64,000 bases of DNA from Haliea alexandrii (GCF_003719295.1 NZ_RFLW01000001.1:744001-808000); one strand, 5' to 3'. Counted from the first letter of the stretch, positions 49,614 through 59,469 are shown. Numbers and translations: made by a program. The notes: generated by a model not told the origin, from the letters alone.

Positions 49614-51350
49614 ATGATACGCCGCGTCGACATCGCCACTTGCCTGCGTGTGCCTTGCCAGGTGTTCTGGCGCGGGTGCCTTTTGCTGGCATTTGTAGCC
49701 GGCAACGCGCACGGGCAGGGCGCTGCGCCTGCCTGCAGGCAGGCCCCGCAGCAGAGCGATTCGGCGAGCTTTCGCTTTGAGCCGGTGCCACAGATGGAAG
49801 CATTTCTGGCCACGATACCGGCGGGCGCGCGCATCGGCACTATCCGCCAGCGGCGTTTTGCCGTGTTCGATGCCGAGGATCCCCGGGAAGACAATGCGCT
49901 CTATCGCTGGGCCAATGACTTTCACAGCGTGACCCGGCACTGGGTCATTGAGGATCATCTGCTGGTGGCACCCGGTGAGGCCTACAGCGCCCCGCGTGTC
50001 GCGGAATCAGAGCGCATCCTGCGCAACCTGGGCTTCATTTACGACGCCCGGGTGCGGCCCTGGCGGGTGTGTGGCGAGATCGTGGACCTCGAAGTCATTA
50101 CCCGGGACATCTGGACCTTTACCCCCATGCTTTCCGTGTCACGGCGCGGTGGTGAAAACACCTTTGCCTTCGGTTTTCGCGATGCCAATTTCCTGGGGAC
50201 TGGCAAACAGGTGGTGGTACAGCGCGATAGCGATGAAGAGCGCGCCGGCACCACCTTGCGCTATTTCGACCCTGCGCTTGCCGGTTCGCGCTGGCGACTG
50301 CGTCTCTCGGTCGCCGATAACGACGATGGCTATGAACAGGGTGTAAGCCTCGTGCGGCCGTTCTTTTCCGTTTACGAACGGTGGTCGGCGGGCGCCAACC
50401 TGAATCGCTCCAAGCTGGAGGAGACACTCTGGTTTCGCGGTGATGAGCAGAACGAGTTTGACCACGAAATCGAATTTGCCAATGTGTTTGGTGGCATCGC
50501 CGCAGACAGCGGGGATCATGGTCGTGTGGGGCGCTGGTTGTTTGGCTACACCCTGGAAACCCACAGCTTCGCACTCAGTGATTCCGCGCTGCCCCCGGAT
50601 ACCCTGCCGGAGGATCGGGAATACAGCTATCCCTACATCGGTTACGAGTCCACCGAAGACCAGTTTGTGGAATTGCACAACTTCAACTACCTGGGCCGCA
50701 CCGAGGATGTGTACGTCGGTGAGCGCTATTCCTGGGCGCTGGGCTGGTCCGCCGATACGCTGGGGGCCAGCCGTGACCAGCTGGTACTGCGCGGCAGCTA
50801 TGCCAACACGCTGCTGGTCGATGCGCGCCGCCTCTGGCAGGTCGACAGCAGCGTCAGCGGTTTTCTCGGCGTGGATGGCAGCGGTTTTGAGAACCTGCTG
50901 TGGAGCAGCGAGACCCGCTATCACCATAAGCAATCCAGACAGTGGGTGTTGTTCAGCCGCCTGCGCCTCGACGTGGCCGATGGTCTGACCGGAGAGCGTC
51001 AGCTGACCCTGGGGGGCGACAACGGCCTGCGCGGCTATGACCTCTTCTATCAGACGGGGGATCGCGGTTTTGTGTGGAATCTGGAGCAACGCTATTACTC
51101 CGACTGGCATCCGTTTCGCCTGTTTCAGGTGGGCCTGGCAGCCTTTGTCGATGTGGGGCGTGCCTGGTTCGAGGGTGAGGATAATGGCGCCAATGGCGGG
51201 GTGCTGGCGAATGCGGGGATTGGCCTGCGGCTGAATTCCAGCCGCGCTGAAAAGAGCTCGGTGGTACACGTGGATATCGCATTTCCCTTTATGCGCGACG
51301 ATAGCGTCAGTAGCCCCCAGATCCTGTTCACGGTCAGGGACCGGTTTTAG
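49614..51350 (+). CDS. BamA/TamA-like outer-membrane protein
   Basis: A 578-residue outer-membrane protein. It has a signal peptide (cleavage near NAHGQ, residue 35), a short periplasmic part with one POTRA-like stretch (about 110-160, AESERILRNLGFIYDARVR), then an Omp85-like beta-barrel with LTLGGDNGLRGYD (the conserved loop-6 region) and a final Phe (FTVRDRF). It is shorter than BamA (about 800) and lacks its five POTRAs. A specialised role in membrane assembly or surface lipid handling is possible. It is divergent from gshA. Confidence 0.75.
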   Translation: MIRRVDIATCLRVPCQVFWRGCLLLAFVAGNAHGQGAAPACRQAPQQSDSASFRFEPVPQMEAFLATIPAGARIGTIRQRRFAVFDAEDPREDNALYRWANDFHSVTRHWVIEDHLLVAPGEAYSAPRVAESERILRNLGFIYDARVRPWRVCGEIVDLEVITRDIWTFTPMLSVSRRGGENTFAFGFRDANFLGTGKQVVVQRDSDEERAGTTLRYFDPALAGSRWRLRLSVADNDDGYEQGVSLVRPFFSVYERWSAGANLNRSKLEETLWFRGDEQNEFDHEIEFANVFGGIAADSGDHGRVGRWLFGYTLETHSFALSDSALPPDTLPEDREYSYPYIGYESTEDQFVELHNFNYLGRTEDVYVGERYSWALGWSADTLGASRDQLVLRGSYANTLLVDARRLWQVDSSVSGFLGVDGSGFENLLWSSETRYHHKQSRQWVLFSRLRLDVADGLTGERQLTLGGDNGLRGYDLFYQTGDRGFVWNLEQRYYSDWHPFRLFQVGLAAFVDVGRAWFEGEDNGANGGVLANAGIGLRLNSSRAEKSSVVHVDIAFPFMRDDSVSSPQILFTVRDRF

Positions 51351-51542
51351 CGGTTTTCGCCGGCGCCACTGCGGTGACGTGGGTCGTCGTGGTGGGCAGG
51401 CCGCCGTTTGAACCGCTGACCCGCAGCCTGTGCTTGTCGAATGCGTGCGGGATGCTAGAGTGGTGCTTCGCCTGAGCGGAAGGCGGGGTTGAAGGATGAG
51501 TGTGCCGGTCGCGCGGCGGATCTTCCGGGGGGATAGTACAGC

Positions 51543-52685
51543 GTGCGTATTGCAGAATGGCTCAAGACACTGGCGAAAGAGCAGGGCTCCGACCTCTACC
51601 TGAGTACCGGGGCGCCACCCTGCGCAAAATTCCAGGGCAAGCTGCGCCCCATTGCGCGGGAAACGCTCAAACCCGGTGAAATCCGGGAAATTGCCTGCGA
51701 GTTGATGGATGCCACGCAGCAGGCGGACTTCGCGCAGGAGCTGGAGATGAACCTGGCGCTATCCCTGCCGGGGTTCGGGCGCTTCCGCGTCAATATTTTC
51801 ATGCAGCGTAATGAGGTCAGTATTGTCGCGCGGAATATCGTGGCCGAAATTCCCCACTGGAAAGACCTGCGACTCCCCGAAAGCCTGACCGAAGTTGTCA
51901 TGCGCAAACGTGGCCTCGTGCTGTTTGTCGGCGCGACCGGGTCGGGCAAGTCGACCTCGCTGGCCGCCCTCATCGACTACCGCAACAGCAACAGCGCCGG
52001 CCACATCGTGACCATCGAAGATCCGGTGGAGTATGTACACAATCACAAGAAATCCATCGTCAATCAGCGCGAGGTCGGCGTTGACACCCGCAACTGGCAC
52101 AATGCCCTGAAGAACACCCTGCGCCAGGCGCCGGACGTGATTCTGATTGGCGAAATCCGTGACCGTGAAACCATGGAGCACGCCATCGCCTTCGCCGAAA
52201 CCGGCCACCTGTGCATTTCCACTCTGCACGCCAACAACGCCAACCAGGCGCTGGATCGCATTATCAATTTCTTCCCTGAAGCCAAGCGCCAGCAGCTGCT
52301 GATGGACCTGTCACTGAACCTGCAGGCCTTTGTTTCCCAGCGCCTGATTCCCACCGTGGACGGCAAGCGCTGCGCGGCGATCGAGATTCTGTTGGGCACG
52401 CCGATGGTGGCCGACCTGATTCTCAAGGGCGAGATCGACGGTATCAAGGAAGTGATGGCGAAATCCGAGAATCAGGGGATGAAAACGTTCGACAGCGCGC
52501 TGCTGGAACTGTTTGCGGAAGGACTGATTTCCGAGGATGAAGCGCTGCGCAACGCCGACTCCCCCAACAATGTGCGCCTGAAGATCAAGTTCGCGCGCGA
52601 GGGGCAGCAGCGCGATTCAGGTGGCGCGTTCAAGCTCAGTGTGGAAGGCCTGGAAGAAGAGGACGAACCGCCCTCCATTTTTTAG
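51543..52685 (+). CDS. pilU: Type IV pilus retraction ATPase PilU
   Basis: A 380-residue PilT/PilU-class ATPase. Walker A GATGSGKST is at 130-138; Walker B VILIGEIRDRETM, the Asp box and His box (GHLCISTLHANN) are intact. Length and the acidic C-terminus (LEEEDEPPSIF) match PilU rather than the shorter PilT. It aids pilus retraction, so pili are probably made, though other pil genes are outside the window. The start is GTG at 51543. The 192 bp before it hold no gene. Confidence 0.93.
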   Translation: MRIAEWLKTLAKEQGSDLYLSTGAPPCAKFQGKLRPIARETLKPGEIREIACELMDATQQADFAQELEMNLALSLPGFGRFRVNIFMQRNEVSIVARNIVAEIPHWKDLRLPESLTEVVMRKRGLVLFVGATGSGKSTSLAALIDYRNSNSAGHIVTIEDPVEYVHNHKKSIVNQREVGVDTRNWHNALKNTLRQAPDVILIGEIRDRETMEHAIAFAETGHLCISTLHANNANQALDRIINFFPEAKRQQLLMDLSLNLQAFVSQRLIPTVDGKRCAAIEILLGTPMVADLILKGEIDGIKEVMAKSENQGMKTFDSALLELFAEGLISEDEALRNADSPNNVRLKIKFAREGQQRDSGGAFKLSVEGLEEEDEPPSIF

Positions 52686-52704
52686 GGAGGGTACTGCGCG
52701 GCAG

Positions 52705-52911
52705 TCAGGACATCAGCTTGGATACCAGCAACCCGGCGAAAATTGCCCACAGCGCGACGACCAGCACCAGTTGTCGTTTGCGTGACTTGGGTGGCGCCTT
52801 CGCCGGAGCCTTGCCGCCGATGTGAATGTCCGGTGAGCCGCAGGCGGGGCAGTAGCCGCGCTCGTCCAACCGGTTCCCCCGATAGCTGCATTGCCTGCAG
52901 TGATAACTCAT
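52705..52911 (-). CDS. Small zinc-ribbon membrane protein
   Basis: A 68-residue protein with two CxxC knuckles (YHCRQCSYRG and GYCPACGSPD) forming a zinc ribbon, a basic linker and one C-terminal membrane helix (QLVLVVALWAIFAGLLV). The ATG at 52911 is preferred; a GTG two codons upstream is possible. It follows the VWA gene by 7 bp and is the last gene of the moaA-MoxR-VWA operon. Its function is unknown. Confidence 0.7.
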   Translation of the reverse strand: MSYHCRQCSYRGNRLDERGYCPACGSPDIHIGGKAPAKAPPKSRKRQLVLVVALWAIFAGLLVSKLMS

Positions 52912-52918
52912 GTTCACC

Positions 52919-54373
52919 CTACCGATTCATTTTCAGCAGTTGGTCCACAATGCGCTCCAGCTGCGTCAGGTTGTTGCACTCCGCAGCAAAATGGCAGGCG
53001 CTCAGGTAGCGCGGCATTTCCGAGTCACCCGTCCCCCAGGCCCGGCGCGACTCGGGATTTAGCCAGATCACCCGGCGGCTGCGCTGGTAAATGCTGCGCA
53101 TGATGTCCAGTTGCGGGTCGCCGTGGTTATTCCTTGCATCACCTAGCATGATCACGGTGGTGCTGCTGTTGATGTCATCCAGCGCCAAGCGGGCGAAGTC
53201 CTGCAGGCTTTTGCCATAATCGGTCGCCCCGCCATAGCGCCAGTTGACCAGCTCTATCGCCTTGTCCACCGGGTGTTGCGCAAACAGCTCGCTCACTTCG
53301 CCGAGGTGGCTGGAAAACGCGAAGCTGCGCACTTTCGGCAGTACATCCTGCAAACTGTAGAGAAACAGCAGCAGGAACTTGGCGTAGGCTGCCACCGAGC
53401 CACTGACGTCGCAGATCGCCAGCAGCTGCGGCTTGTTTTTCTGGGTCCGCTTCCAGTGAGTATGGAACAGGATGCCGTCGTTGGCGATACCCCGGCGCAG
53501 GGTGCGGCCCATGTCGAGCTTGCCGCGGCGGTAGGTGCGCCGCTTGCGCGCATGGCGTTCGGCCAGTTTGCGCGCCATTCTCTGCACCAGCTCCTGCACC
53601 CGATGCTGGTAACGCAGCTCCAGGTTGCTGAGCCGTGTGCGGCGCAGCAGGTCATCCATGAAGCGGGCATTTTCGCCCTCCGCCTGTAACAGGTATTGTC
53701 GCTCCACATAGTCGCGGACCTGTTCGCGGAGGATGTCCCGGTAGCGGCGCAAGGGCTCCAGCGCGGGGCTGTCTTCCTGATCCAGGCGGACCAGGGTCCG
53801 GCGCAGTTGATCTTCACCCATGGCGTCCAGCATGCGGCGCGTGAACTGGCCTTTTTGAGTAAACATGCGAATCTGGCTCAGGCCGACGCTGGCCGCCGCC
53901 TCGCCCATGGCCAGGTTGAGCGCGGCGCTGTCATTGTCCTGTAGCTGCCGCAATAGCGGAGATGTCAGCAATGCCTGCAAATCGGCGTCAGTCTGTGCGG
54001 CCGTTTCCAGTAGCTGCGCGGCACTGTGGTCGGCATCGCCTTTTGGCATGCTCGCGGCTTCCGGACCGGACGGTGCCTCCTGCTCCCCTGTTTGGGTGGC
54101 GCGCTCTTCCCGGGTGCTGCTGAAGTCGGCCAGCCGTTGGTCGAAAAAGCGACTAAAACAATGCTGGAAAATGGCTTCCTCTGCTGGCGTTTTTGCCAGC
54201 GCCGCGGCCAGGCCATCGCGCAGCCGGTCGCGCCGGGCGTAGCCGAGCGTTGCGGCCACGTCCATGGCATCCAGTGTTTCCGCTGGCGATACACGGACAT
54301 CGTGGCTGCGCAGCAGGCCAATGAAGTTGACCAGGTGGCTCTGCATGGCGCTGGACTGCGTGGGCTCAGCCAT
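52919..54373 (-). CDS. VWA-domain protein, CoxE-like partner of MoxR ATPase
   Basis: A 484-residue protein with a long helical N-terminal half and a C-terminal von Willebrand A domain. The metal-binding MIDAS is DVSGS, and VIMLGDARNN lies later in the domain. CoxE-like proteins work with MoxR/CoxD AAA+ ATPases as chaperones that insert or activate metal cofactors. The start at 54373 overlaps the MoxR gene by 8 bp. Clients are unknown here. Confidence 0.84.
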   Translation of the reverse strand: MAEPTQSSAMQSHLVNFIGLLRSHDVRVSPAETLDAMDVAATLGYARRDRLRDGLAAALAKTPAEEAIFQHCFSRFFDQRLADFSSTREERATQTGEQEAPSGPEAASMPKGDADHSAAQLLETAAQTDADLQALLTSPLLRQLQDNDSAALNLAMGEAAASVGLSQIRMFTQKGQFTRRMLDAMGEDQLRRTLVRLDQEDSPALEPLRRYRDILREQVRDYVERQYLLQAEGENARFMDDLLRRTRLSNLELRYQHRVQELVQRMARKLAERHARKRRTYRRGKLDMGRTLRRGIANDGILFHTHWKRTQKNKPQLLAICDVSGSVAAYAKFLLLFLYSLQDVLPKVRSFAFSSHLGEVSELFAQHPVDKAIELVNWRYGGATDYGKSLQDFARLALDDINSSTTVIMLGDARNNHGDPQLDIMRSIYQRSRRVIWLNPESRRAWGTGDSEMPRYLSACHFAAECNNLTQLERIVDQLLKMNR

Positions 54374-55307
54374 GCGCGGGCCGCGGCAGCAGCTCGCGCA
54401 GCGCACTTTCCGCCGTGTTGATGTCGTCCTCGAATTTGAGCAGCACATTGAGGGTGCTTTGAATCACCTGAGCATCCAGCTCACGGGCATGCAATAGCAG
54501 CAGGCTGCGCGCCCAGTCGATGGTTTCGGATATGGCCGGTGACTTTTTCAGGTCGAGATCGCGCAGCGAGTGGACGAATTCAACCAGTTGGTGCCGCAAT
54601 TGCTGGTCGATATCCGGCACCCGGCTGAGCACGATCCGCTCCTCCAATGCCACACTGGGGAAGGGGATGTACAGGTGCAGGCAGCGACGCTTCAGCGCAT
54701 CACTGATGTCCCGCGTATTGTTGCTGGTGAGGAAAACCATGGGTGTGACCCGCGCCTGCACCGTACCGATTTCGGGAATCGACACCTGATAGTCAGACAG
54801 AATTTCCAGCAACAGCGATTCGAATTCATAGTCGGATTTGTCGACTTCATCAATCAGCAGTATCGCGCCGCGCTCCTGCTGCATGGCCTTGAGCAGCGGC
54901 CTGGGCTCGAGAAACTCCTCCGAATAGAAGGTGTCGCCGAACTGGTGCAGGCGCTCCACGGACTCGGCGAGGCCCTGCGCTCCTTGCAACAAATCCCCGA
55001 GTTTTTCCTTGAGCACCTGCGTGTACAGCAGCTGCTTGCCGTATTTCCATTCATACAGTGCCTTGGCCTCGTCCAGGCCTTCGTAGCACTGCAGCCGAAT
55101 CAGGGGCACATCCAGCAGCATGGCGGTGGTTTTTGCCAGCTCTGTTTTACCCACACCCGGGGGGCCTTCGACCAGAATCGGCTTGCGCAGCTGGAAGGCC
55201 AGAAAGACGGCGGTGGCAATCTTCGGGCTGCAGATGTAGCCAAAGGATTCAAAACCCTGCTCAATGGCCTCGATGGAGGCCAGCTGCGGAAAATCCTGGG
55301 TATGCAC
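54366..55307 (-). CDS. MoxR-family AAA+ ATPase (CoxD-like)
   Basis: A 313-residue MoxR ATPase. Walker A is GPPGVGKTE, Walker B ILLIDEVDK, and the sensor region is VFLTSNNTRDISDALKRRC. The start is GTG at 55307 with GAGGAC upstream. With the following VWA protein it forms a typical MoxR-VWA chaperone pair. moaA lies 21 bp upstream, so molybdoenzyme maturation is a possible role. Confidence 0.9.
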   Translation of the reverse strand: MHTQDFPQLASIEAIEQGFESFGYICSPKIATAVFLAFQLRKPILVEGPPGVGKTELAKTTAMLLDVPLIRLQCYEGLDEAKALYEWKYGKQLLYTQVLKEKLGDLLQGAQGLAESVERLHQFGDTFYSEEFLEPRPLLKAMQQERGAILLIDEVDKSDYEFESLLLEILSDYQVSIPEIGTVQARVTPMVFLTSNNTRDISDALKRRCLHLYIPFPSVALEERIVLSRVPDIDQQLRHQLVEFVHSLRDLDLKKSPAISETIDWARSLLLLHARELDAQVIQSTLNVLLKFEDDINTAESALRELLPRPAHG

Positions 55308-55328
55308 GGTGTGTCCTCGTCAGGGCGG

Positions 55329-56339
55329 TCAGCCGCCGGTGGCGTTCATGAAACGGAGAATCTCCGGTTCATCGCTGTGGGTGAAATGGTGTTTTTCCGG
55401 CTTCAGTGCGAGTGCGGCAACCAGCGCGCGGGCTATGTCGTCGCGGTTGCTGCCCGGTCGGCGCAACAGCGGGCGCAGGTCGACGGCGTGTTCGTTGCCA
55501 AGGCACAGCAACAGGCGGCCTTCCACCGTAAGTCGCACGCGGTTGCAGAGGTGACAAAAGTTGTTGCTGTGCGGCGAGATGAAACCGACCCGCGTGGCGC
55601 TACCCGGCATGCTGAAGTAGCGGGCCGGCCCGGCACTGCCCGTGGGTTCGCCCAGTGCCGTCAGCGGGTAGCGCTCTGCGATCCTGTGGCGCAGCGCCTC
55701 ACTGCTGCAGAAACTCAGTGGCCTGCTGTGTTCGTCAATGCGCCCCAGCGGCATTTCCTCGATAAAGGCAATGTCGATAGCGCGTTCGCGGGCGAAGTCC
55801 ACCAGGTCCAGCGCCTCGTCGTCATTGCGTCCGTTGAGAATCACGGCGTTCAGTTTGATGCGCGCAAAACCGGCGCCGGTCGCCGCATCGATGCCCGCCA
55901 GTACCTGATGCAGGTTGCCGGTGCGGGTCAGCTCGCGGAAGCGCTTGGGTTGCAGGCTGTCGAGGCTGATGTTGAGCGCGTTTACCCCCGCCCGTTGCAA
56001 GGCGTCTGCCATGCTGACCAGCCGCGAGCCGTTGGTGGTCAAGGCCAGTGTCTGCAGCCCGGGGAGGGCACCCAATCGTTCCACCAGTGAAAGCACATTG
56101 CGCCGCACCAGGGGCTCGCCGCCGGTCAGCCGTATCTTGCTGATGCCCAGGCCCACCCCTGCCTCCGCCACTCGGAACAGCTCCTCCAGGGAGAGCACCT
56201 CCGAGCGTGGCACGAACTGCATGTCCTCCGCCATACAATACACACAGCGGAAGTCGCAGCGGTCGGTGACCGACAGGCGCAGGTAGTTGATCCGGCGCTG
56301 GAAGGGGTCGACCAGAGGAGTCGGGCGTTCGGGCTTCAT
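55329..56339 (-). CDS. moaA: GTP 3',8-cyclase MoaA
   Basis: A 336-residue radical SAM enzyme that starts molybdenum cofactor synthesis. The N-terminal cluster is CDFRCVYC (Cys28, 32, 35). The C-terminal cluster is FCHLCN with a later Cys (LLLCLGN). The protein ends in the essential Gly-Gly. The ATG at 56339 follows an in-frame GTG at 56342. It leads a four-gene operon with MoxR, VWA and zinc-ribbon genes. Confidence 0.95.
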   Translation of the reverse strand: MKPERPTPLVDPFQRRINYLRLSVTDRCDFRCVYCMAEDMQFVPRSEVLSLEELFRVAEAGVGLGISKIRLTGGEPLVRRNVLSLVERLGALPGLQTLALTTNGSRLVSMADALQRAGVNALNISLDSLQPKRFRELTRTGNLHQVLAGIDAATGAGFARIKLNAVILNGRNDDEALDLVDFARERAIDIAFIEEMPLGRIDEHSRPLSFCSSEALRHRIAERYPLTALGEPTGSAGPARYFSMPGSATRVGFISPHSNNFCHLCNRVRLTVEGRLLLCLGNEHAVDLRPLLRRPGSNRDDIARALVAALALKPEKHHFTHSDEPEILRFMNATGG

Positions 56340-56448
56340 CACCGCAGTGTACTGGCTGTCGCGGCTTCTCTCTAGTCATGTTGCCTGTCGGGCTTTACAC
56401 GGCGATGGGCTGTGGGCAGGATGCGAGCTGCAACTCCCGGAGACGACT

Positions 56449-57519
56449 ATGCGCATAACAACCCTGCTGGCCTGGTCACTGGCTGCGCTGCCTGGCTTCT
56501 TTGCCCTGCCGCTGGTGGCCAGCGAGCACTGTGAACGGGTGGACGGTATCGTGTCCATCTGTGGTCTGGCCGCCCCGGAGGACCTGGTGCCTGCCCCCAA
56601 CGGGCGCGACCTGATATTCGGGCAGATGGCAGGAAGCGGTGGCCTGTACCTGCTGGATACTCGGGACGACTCGGTCCACCCTCTGCTCGCGGTGCAGGAA
56701 GCCGACGCGCCGCGCGAGCTGTGGGGTGACCCGGCCTGCGTGCAGCCCACATCGCGGCTGGAAGCGCACGGCCTGGACATTCGCCGCCGTGCCGACGGTC
56801 GCTGGCAGGTGCTGGTGGTGAACCACGCCGAACGTGAATCCGTGGAGTTCTACGAGTTGCAGGCGCCCACCAGCGATCGGCCCCAGGCTCGCTGGCGCGG
56901 TTGCGCAGAGGCCCCTGCCGCGGCCAACTTCAATGATGTGGCCGGCCTGGCCGACGGCAGCCTGCTGGTCACCCACATGGCGGACCGGCGCTGGCAACTG
57001 GTCAACGCGCTGCTCGCCGCGCTGGGTCGCAACACCGGGTTTGTTTATCACTGGAGCCGCGACGACGGCTTCACGCCACTGTCTGCCACCCGGGCAGCGC
57101 ACCCCAATGGCATTCTGCTGGCGCCCGATGAACAAAGCTTCTTCCTCAATGTTTACCTGGGCAACGCGCTGCAGCACCATGCGCTGCCCGGGGGCGCTTT
57201 GCTGGGGGCGGTGGCCGTGCCGAAACCGGATAACGCCAGTTGGGCGAAGGATGGGCAACTGCTGGTGGCCTCCCACGAAGGCAGCCTGTGGGAGATTTTT
57301 CGCAGCCTGTCGCAGGGCCATGAACGGCCCAGTGAGCTGCCTTTCAGCATTCTCTCGATAGACCCCGTTACGCTTTCGCAATCCACGCTGTTGCAGCGCT
57401 CCGGGCCGCCCCTGGGTGCCGGCACCGTTGCCCTGCAGCGGGGTGATGACCTGTATATTGGCTCTTACGTGGGTGATCGCATCATCCGCCTGCCCCTGCC
57501 GGAGCCGCAGCGCCCTTGA
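56449..57519 (+). CDS. SMP-30/gluconolactonase-like secreted beta-propeller protein
   Basis: A 356-residue protein with a signal peptide (cleavage near LVASE, residue 25) and a six-bladed propeller look: repeated VPAPNGRDLIFGQM, AHPNGILLAPDEQSFFLNVY and GDDLYIGSYVGDRI. It resembles SMP-30/gluconolactonase or strictosidine-synthase-like proteins. Metal and substrate residues could not be assigned. GGAG precedes the ATG. Its last bases overlap the transporter gene, so the two are coupled. Confidence 0.7.
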   Translation: MRITTLLAWSLAALPGFFALPLVASEHCERVDGIVSICGLAAPEDLVPAPNGRDLIFGQMAGSGGLYLLDTRDDSVHPLLAVQEADAPRELWGDPACVQPTSRLEAHGLDIRRRADGRWQVLVVNHAERESVEFYELQAPTSDRPQARWRGCAEAPAAANFNDVAGLADGSLLVTHMADRRWQLVNALLAALGRNTGFVYHWSRDDGFTPLSATRAAHPNGILLAPDEQSFFLNVYLGNALQHHALPGGALLGAVAVPKPDNASWAKDGQLLVASHEGSLWEIFRSLSQGHERPSELPFSILSIDPVTLSQSTLLQRSGPPLGAGTVALQRGDDLYIGSYVGDRIIRLPLPEPQRP

Positions 57520-58895
57520 TAGTCCTGCGTCGCCTTCTGCTCTGGGGCACACCGCCACTGGTGATCTGCTTCGCATTGTTGTTGCTCGCGGCGGGGTACA
57601 GCCAGGATATCGCGGTAGTCGCCATGGTCGCTCTGTGGTGTGTGCTCTGGTGGGTGTTTGAGCCGGTGCCGATCCCCGTGACATCCCTGCTGCCTATCGC
57701 GCTGCTGCCTCTGCTGGGGGTGTTGACGCCGGCACAGGTTGGACAGGCCTACGGTTCCCCCCTGATCCTGCTGCTGTTGGGCGGCTTCCTGTTATCCAAG
57801 GCGATGGAACACTCCGGTGCACACCGGCGGATCGCGCTGGGCATGGTGCGGCTGGTCGGCGCAGACAGCGGTCCGCGGCTGGTGCTGGGTTTCATGATCG
57901 CCGCCGCCAGCCTGAGTATGTGGATATCCAATACGGCAACCACCCTGATGCTCCTGCCGGTTGCGCTGGCGGTGCTGGAAGCCACCGACCGGCGCCGGGA
58001 GCTGGCCGTGCCGCTGTTGCTGGGCGTGGCCTATGCCGCCAGTGTGGGCGGTATCGGCACGCCTATCGGTACGCCGCCCAACCTCATTTTCATGCAAGTT
58101 TATGAACAGACCACCGGTCAAGCCATCAGCTTCACACGCTGGATGGGCTGGGCGGTACCGGTGGTGCTGGTGATGATCCCGCTGATGGCGCTGGCACTCA
58201 CCCGCGGCCTGTCCGGCTCGGTGGCTGTGCAGCTGCCGACCACCGGTGCGTGGCGCAGCGAAGAGAAGCGGGTGCTGTGGGTATTCGGCCTCACCGCACT
58301 GGCCTGGATCACACGCAGTGAACCATTCGGTGGCTGGCAGGTGTGGCTGGACCTGCCTCAGGCCAATGATGCGTCGGTGGCGCTGCTGGCTGTTGTCGTG
58401 ATGTTCGTGTTGCCCAACGGTTCCGGCGGGCGACTGTTGGACTGGGAGCGTGCAAGCACCATTCCCTGGGGTGTGCTGCTGCTGTTTTCGGGCGGTATCT
58501 GCCTGGCCAGTGGCTTCGTTGCCTCCGGTCTCAGCGACATCATGGGCGAAGCGCTGGCAGGCCTGACCGGTATACCGGTGTGGCTGCTGCTGTTGCTGGT
58601 GTGCCTGGCTGTGACATTCATGACGGAGACCACATCCAACACTGCCAGCACCACCTTGCTGATGCCGGTACTGGCGGCTGCCGCGGTGGCGGCCGACTTG
58701 CCGCCCGAGCTGATGATGGTGCCGGCGGCGATGAGCGCCAGTTGTGCGTTCATGTTGCCGGTGGCGACGGCGCCCAATTCTGTCGTCTATGGCAGCGGGC
58801 TGATTACCACGGCGCAGATGGCCAGAGAGGGGCTGTTGTTGAATGTGTTGGGTGCCGTGGTAATAAGCACCCTGTGCTTCATGCTGGTGCGCTAG
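57516..58895 (+). CDS. SLC13/DASS-family anion transporter
   Basis: A 459-residue membrane protein with about twelve helices. The DASS hairpin motif SNTATTLMLLPVALAV and the later ETTSNTASTTLLMPVL, each with SNT, are the Na+ and substrate sites of the divalent anion:Na+ symporters. Likely substrates are dicarboxylates, citrate or sulfate. The TTG at 57516 overlaps the previous stop (TTGA). Its link with the propeller protein may mean import of a product such as an aldonate or dicarboxylate. Confidence 0.88.
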   Translation: MIVLRRLLLWGTPPLVICFALLLLAAGYSQDIAVVAMVALWCVLWWVFEPVPIPVTSLLPIALLPLLGVLTPAQVGQAYGSPLILLLLGGFLLSKAMEHSGAHRRIALGMVRLVGADSGPRLVLGFMIAAASLSMWISNTATTLMLLPVALAVLEATDRRRELAVPLLLGVAYAASVGGIGTPIGTPPNLIFMQVYEQTTGQAISFTRWMGWAVPVVLVMIPLMALALTRGLSGSVAVQLPTTGAWRSEEKRVLWVFGLTALAWITRSEPFGGWQVWLDLPQANDASVALLAVVVMFVLPNGSGGRLLDWERASTIPWGVLLLFSGGICLASGFVASGLSDIMGEALAGLTGIPVWLLLLLVCLAVTFMTETTSNTASTTLLMPVLAAAAVAADLPPELMMVPAAMSASCAFMLPVATAPNSVVYGSGLITTAQMAREGLLLNVLGAVVISTLCFMLVR

Positions 58896-58938
58896 CGCCT
58901 GTGGCCGGCGTGCGCGGCCACAGGGCGCCGGGCGTGCC

Positions 58939-59418
58939 CTAGAGCAGCGCCATCATGCTCTCGGCGGAGCTGACGTCTACGCCGGCACCCGGTTCCACGT
59001 TCAGGTGGGTGACGGTGCCGTCATCCACCAGCATGGCGAAGCGCTGGCTGCGCTTGCCCAGGCCAAAACCGGTGCCGTCGAGTTCCAGGCCCAGGGCAGC
59101 GGTAAAGTCGCCGTTGCCATCGCCCAGCATCAGCAGTGCCTCTGCGTTCTGCGCCTTGCCCCAGGCGTCCATGACGAACGCATCGTTCACCGCCATGCAG
59201 GCGATGGTGTCTACGCCCTTCGCCTTGATCTTGTCGGCGTTTACGACATAGCCGGGCAGGTGAGTGAGGCTGCAGCCCGGTGTGAATGCGCCGGGCACCG
59301 CGAACAGCAGGACTTTCTTGCCGGCAAAAATCTCATCGGTGCTGATGTTGACCGGGCCTTCGGCGCCCATGGTCTTGAGGGTTACTGCGGGGATCTTGTC
59401 GCCAACCTTGATGGTCAT
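58939..59418 (-). CDS. Peroxiredoxin, Prx5-like
   Basis: A 159-residue peroxiredoxin. The peroxidatic Cys49 lies in VPGAFTPGCSLTHLPGY, the Prx5 motif. No glutaredoxin domain is fused. It would reduce hydroperoxides, probably using glutathione/glutaredoxin or thioredoxin, both of which have genes here (gshA, trxA). It is monocistronic, convergent with the transporter gene. Confidence 0.93.
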   Translation of the reverse strand: MTIKVGDKIPAVTLKTMGAEGPVNISTDEIFAGKKVLLFAVPGAFTPGCSLTHLPGYVVNADKIKAKGVDTIACMAVNDAFVMDAWGKAQNAEALLMLGDGNGDFTAALGLELDGTGFGLGKRSQRFAMLVDDGTVTHLNVEPGAGVDVSSAESMMALL

Positions 59419-59469
59419 GTTACTCTCCTTGTCCCGAACGGGTTTGCCGTGGAGCGTGGATCATACCAG

